DNA from: an uncultured Bacteroides sp.
GTDB lineage: Bacteria; Bacteroidota; Bacteroidia; Bacteroidales; Bacteroidaceae
Length of the DNA: 64,000 nt
NCBI RefSeq assembly: GCF_902491285.1
Contig: NZ_CABUHK010000011.1
Location: forward strand, 1-64,000
Direction of reading: 5' to 3'
A program made the translations under genes and the position numbers. This document shows, one piece after another, positions 63,245-64,000 of this stretch; position 1 is the stretch's first letter; each line of letters begins with the position of its first letter. The notes under the pieces were generated by a model. It did no database searches. It was given only the letters and a program-made list of their open reading frames with translations, and had not been told where the DNA came from.

Positions 63245-64000
63245 TTACCCTTTCTTCGACTTGCGGTATTCCCGTGGCGACATTCCCATGATTTTGCTGA
63301 ATAGGCGGGAGAAGTAATAGGTATCCTCTATACCTATCTTATAGCATATCTGGTTAATTTTCATGTCTGTTGTGTCGAGCAGCAGACAGGCTTGTTGTAT
63401 CTTTAATAGGTTGAAGTAAGTCAGTGGGCTATGCCCCGTTTTCTTTTTGAACAACATGGAGAAATGGGAAGGAGAATACCCGATTTGGGCGGCTATATCC
63501 TGCAAGGTGAGATGTTTCTCCATGTTTTCTTTCATATAATGAATCGCCAGTTCGCTTATATTCTCGTCTTCCTGCGAATCATTGTTTGCGGCGTTACGGT
63601 ATTGCTGTATGTATCGTAATGTTCCCAGGTAGAAGTGGAACATGGAGAACGCATAGCGCAGGTTCTCATTGCTATATCCGTTTTTCAGCGTGTTGAATAT
63701 TTCTTCGAACAGGTTAATCCGGGTACTGATGCGTGAATGTAGTTCGGGCTGAATATCCATCGGTCTGCCGGCTTCCTGTGCGTAATACGGTGCAAGGATA
63801 CCTTTGAAGTGTATCCAGTAGATAGTCCATGGACACGATTTGTCGGAAGCATAGGCATGGGGAACTCCCGCAGGGAGGATAAAGTACTGGTTGGCGGATA
63901 CCATATATTCCTGGTCGCCGATGCGATACCATCCGGCTCCGTCTATGCAATAGATAAATACATATTGGTTGACAGGCTCTTTCCGTTCCCGGAAATGATG
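63245..64000 (-). CDS. AraC-family transcription regulator (partial, 5' end outside window)
   Basis: The frame is open from the stop at 63245 to the window end, so the start lies beyond 64000. The visible 251 residues hold most of an N-terminal cupin-type sensor (QYVFIYCIDGAGWYRIGDQE, YFILPAGVPHAYAS). The C-terminal AraC double helix-turn-helix follows: LTLQDIAAQIGYSPSHFSMLFKKKTG, then IGIEDTYYFSRLFSKIMGMSPREYRK. Such proteins sense sugars. Convergent contact with GH84 (no gap between the stops) suggests control of amino-sugar use, not proven. Confidence 0.92.
   Translation of the reverse strand, partial: HHFRERKEPVNQYVFIYCIDGAGWYRIGDQEYMVSANQYFILPAGVPHAYASDKSCPWTIYWIHFKGILAPYYAQEAGRPMDIQPELHSRISTRINLFEEIFNTLKNGYSNENLRYAFSMFHFYLGTLRYIQQYRNAANNDSQEDENISELAIHYMKENMEKHLTLQDIAAQIGYSPSHFSMLFKKKTGHSPLTYFNLLKIQQACLLLDTTDMKINQICYKIGIEDTYYFSRLFSKIMGMSPREYRKSKKG

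Overview
The window looks like chromosome of a human-gut Bacteroides species close to B. thetaiotaomicron. The reasons are: Bacteroidota promoters (TTTG about 19-22 nt before TAnnTTTG), weak Shine-Dalgarno sites, SusC/SusD and FecIR-type regulation, and Bacteroidota-restricted families (DUF3810, DUF4105, DUF4831, DUF4837, DUF6340). The GH84 protein at the end closely resembles the well-studied B. thetaiotaomicron O-GlcNAcase. Most of the window is core chromosome. I see no prophage, integrative element, IS transposase, CRISPR array, rRNA or tRNA.

Layout. 1-9.3 kb: end of rpsA, RNase Z (rnz), an L,D-transpeptidase lipoprotein, an ECF sigma factor with two small envelope proteins, mazG, a DUF3810 membrane protein and valS. 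9.4-11.3 kb: a sensor histidine kinase with no response regulator. 11.4-25.7 kb: a polysaccharide utilization locus (PUL) with a divergent ECF sigma/FecR pair, susC, susD, a SusE-like lipoprotein fused to a FISUMP domain, a DUF4874/DUF4832 protein, a GH35 beta-galactosidase and a GH89 alpha-N-acetylglucosaminidase. 26.3-34.3 kb (minus strand): an acidic protein, a DUF6340 lipoprotein, secA, and a DUF4105 / alkaline-phosphatase-fold pair. 34.5-48.5 kb (plus strand): coaX, an outer-membrane protein, a TPR protein, lptC, a CNNM/CBS protein, ppiD, rlmN, DUF4837, pdxA, a sigma-54 activator, lptE, a helical-repeat protein and secG. 48.7-60.9 kb: an MFS carrier, an orphan PqqD, DUF4831, nnr, a small winged-helix protein, a POT peptide carrier, hpt, adk, obgE, pgeF, a B3/B4 protein and an M23 peptidase. 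61-64 kb: GH84 and a convergent AraC regulator cut by the window end.

How the genes work together. The PUL appears built to strip alpha-GlcNAc (GH89) and beta-Gal (GH35) from host glycans, with SusCD and the SusE-FISUMP protein at the cell surface. The FecR-susC gap carries a promoter and an intrinsic terminator on the opposite strand, which predicts a roughly 105-nt antisense RNA over the susC leader. The 34-48 kb block mixes LPS transport (lptC, lptE), outer-membrane biogenesis (ppiD) and secretion (secG).

The most unusual material is non-coding. Several gaps carry short words repeated every 20-22 nt, often with inverted copies that form stems (4380-4467, 25879-25941, 53743-53782, 53850-53937). 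One gap holds a roughly 490-bp element with arms of about 107-113 bp and a fully paired 30-bp hairpin. A perfect 16-bp hairpin lies inside the lptC signal-sequence codons. Positions were read by eye, so small off-by-one errors are possible.
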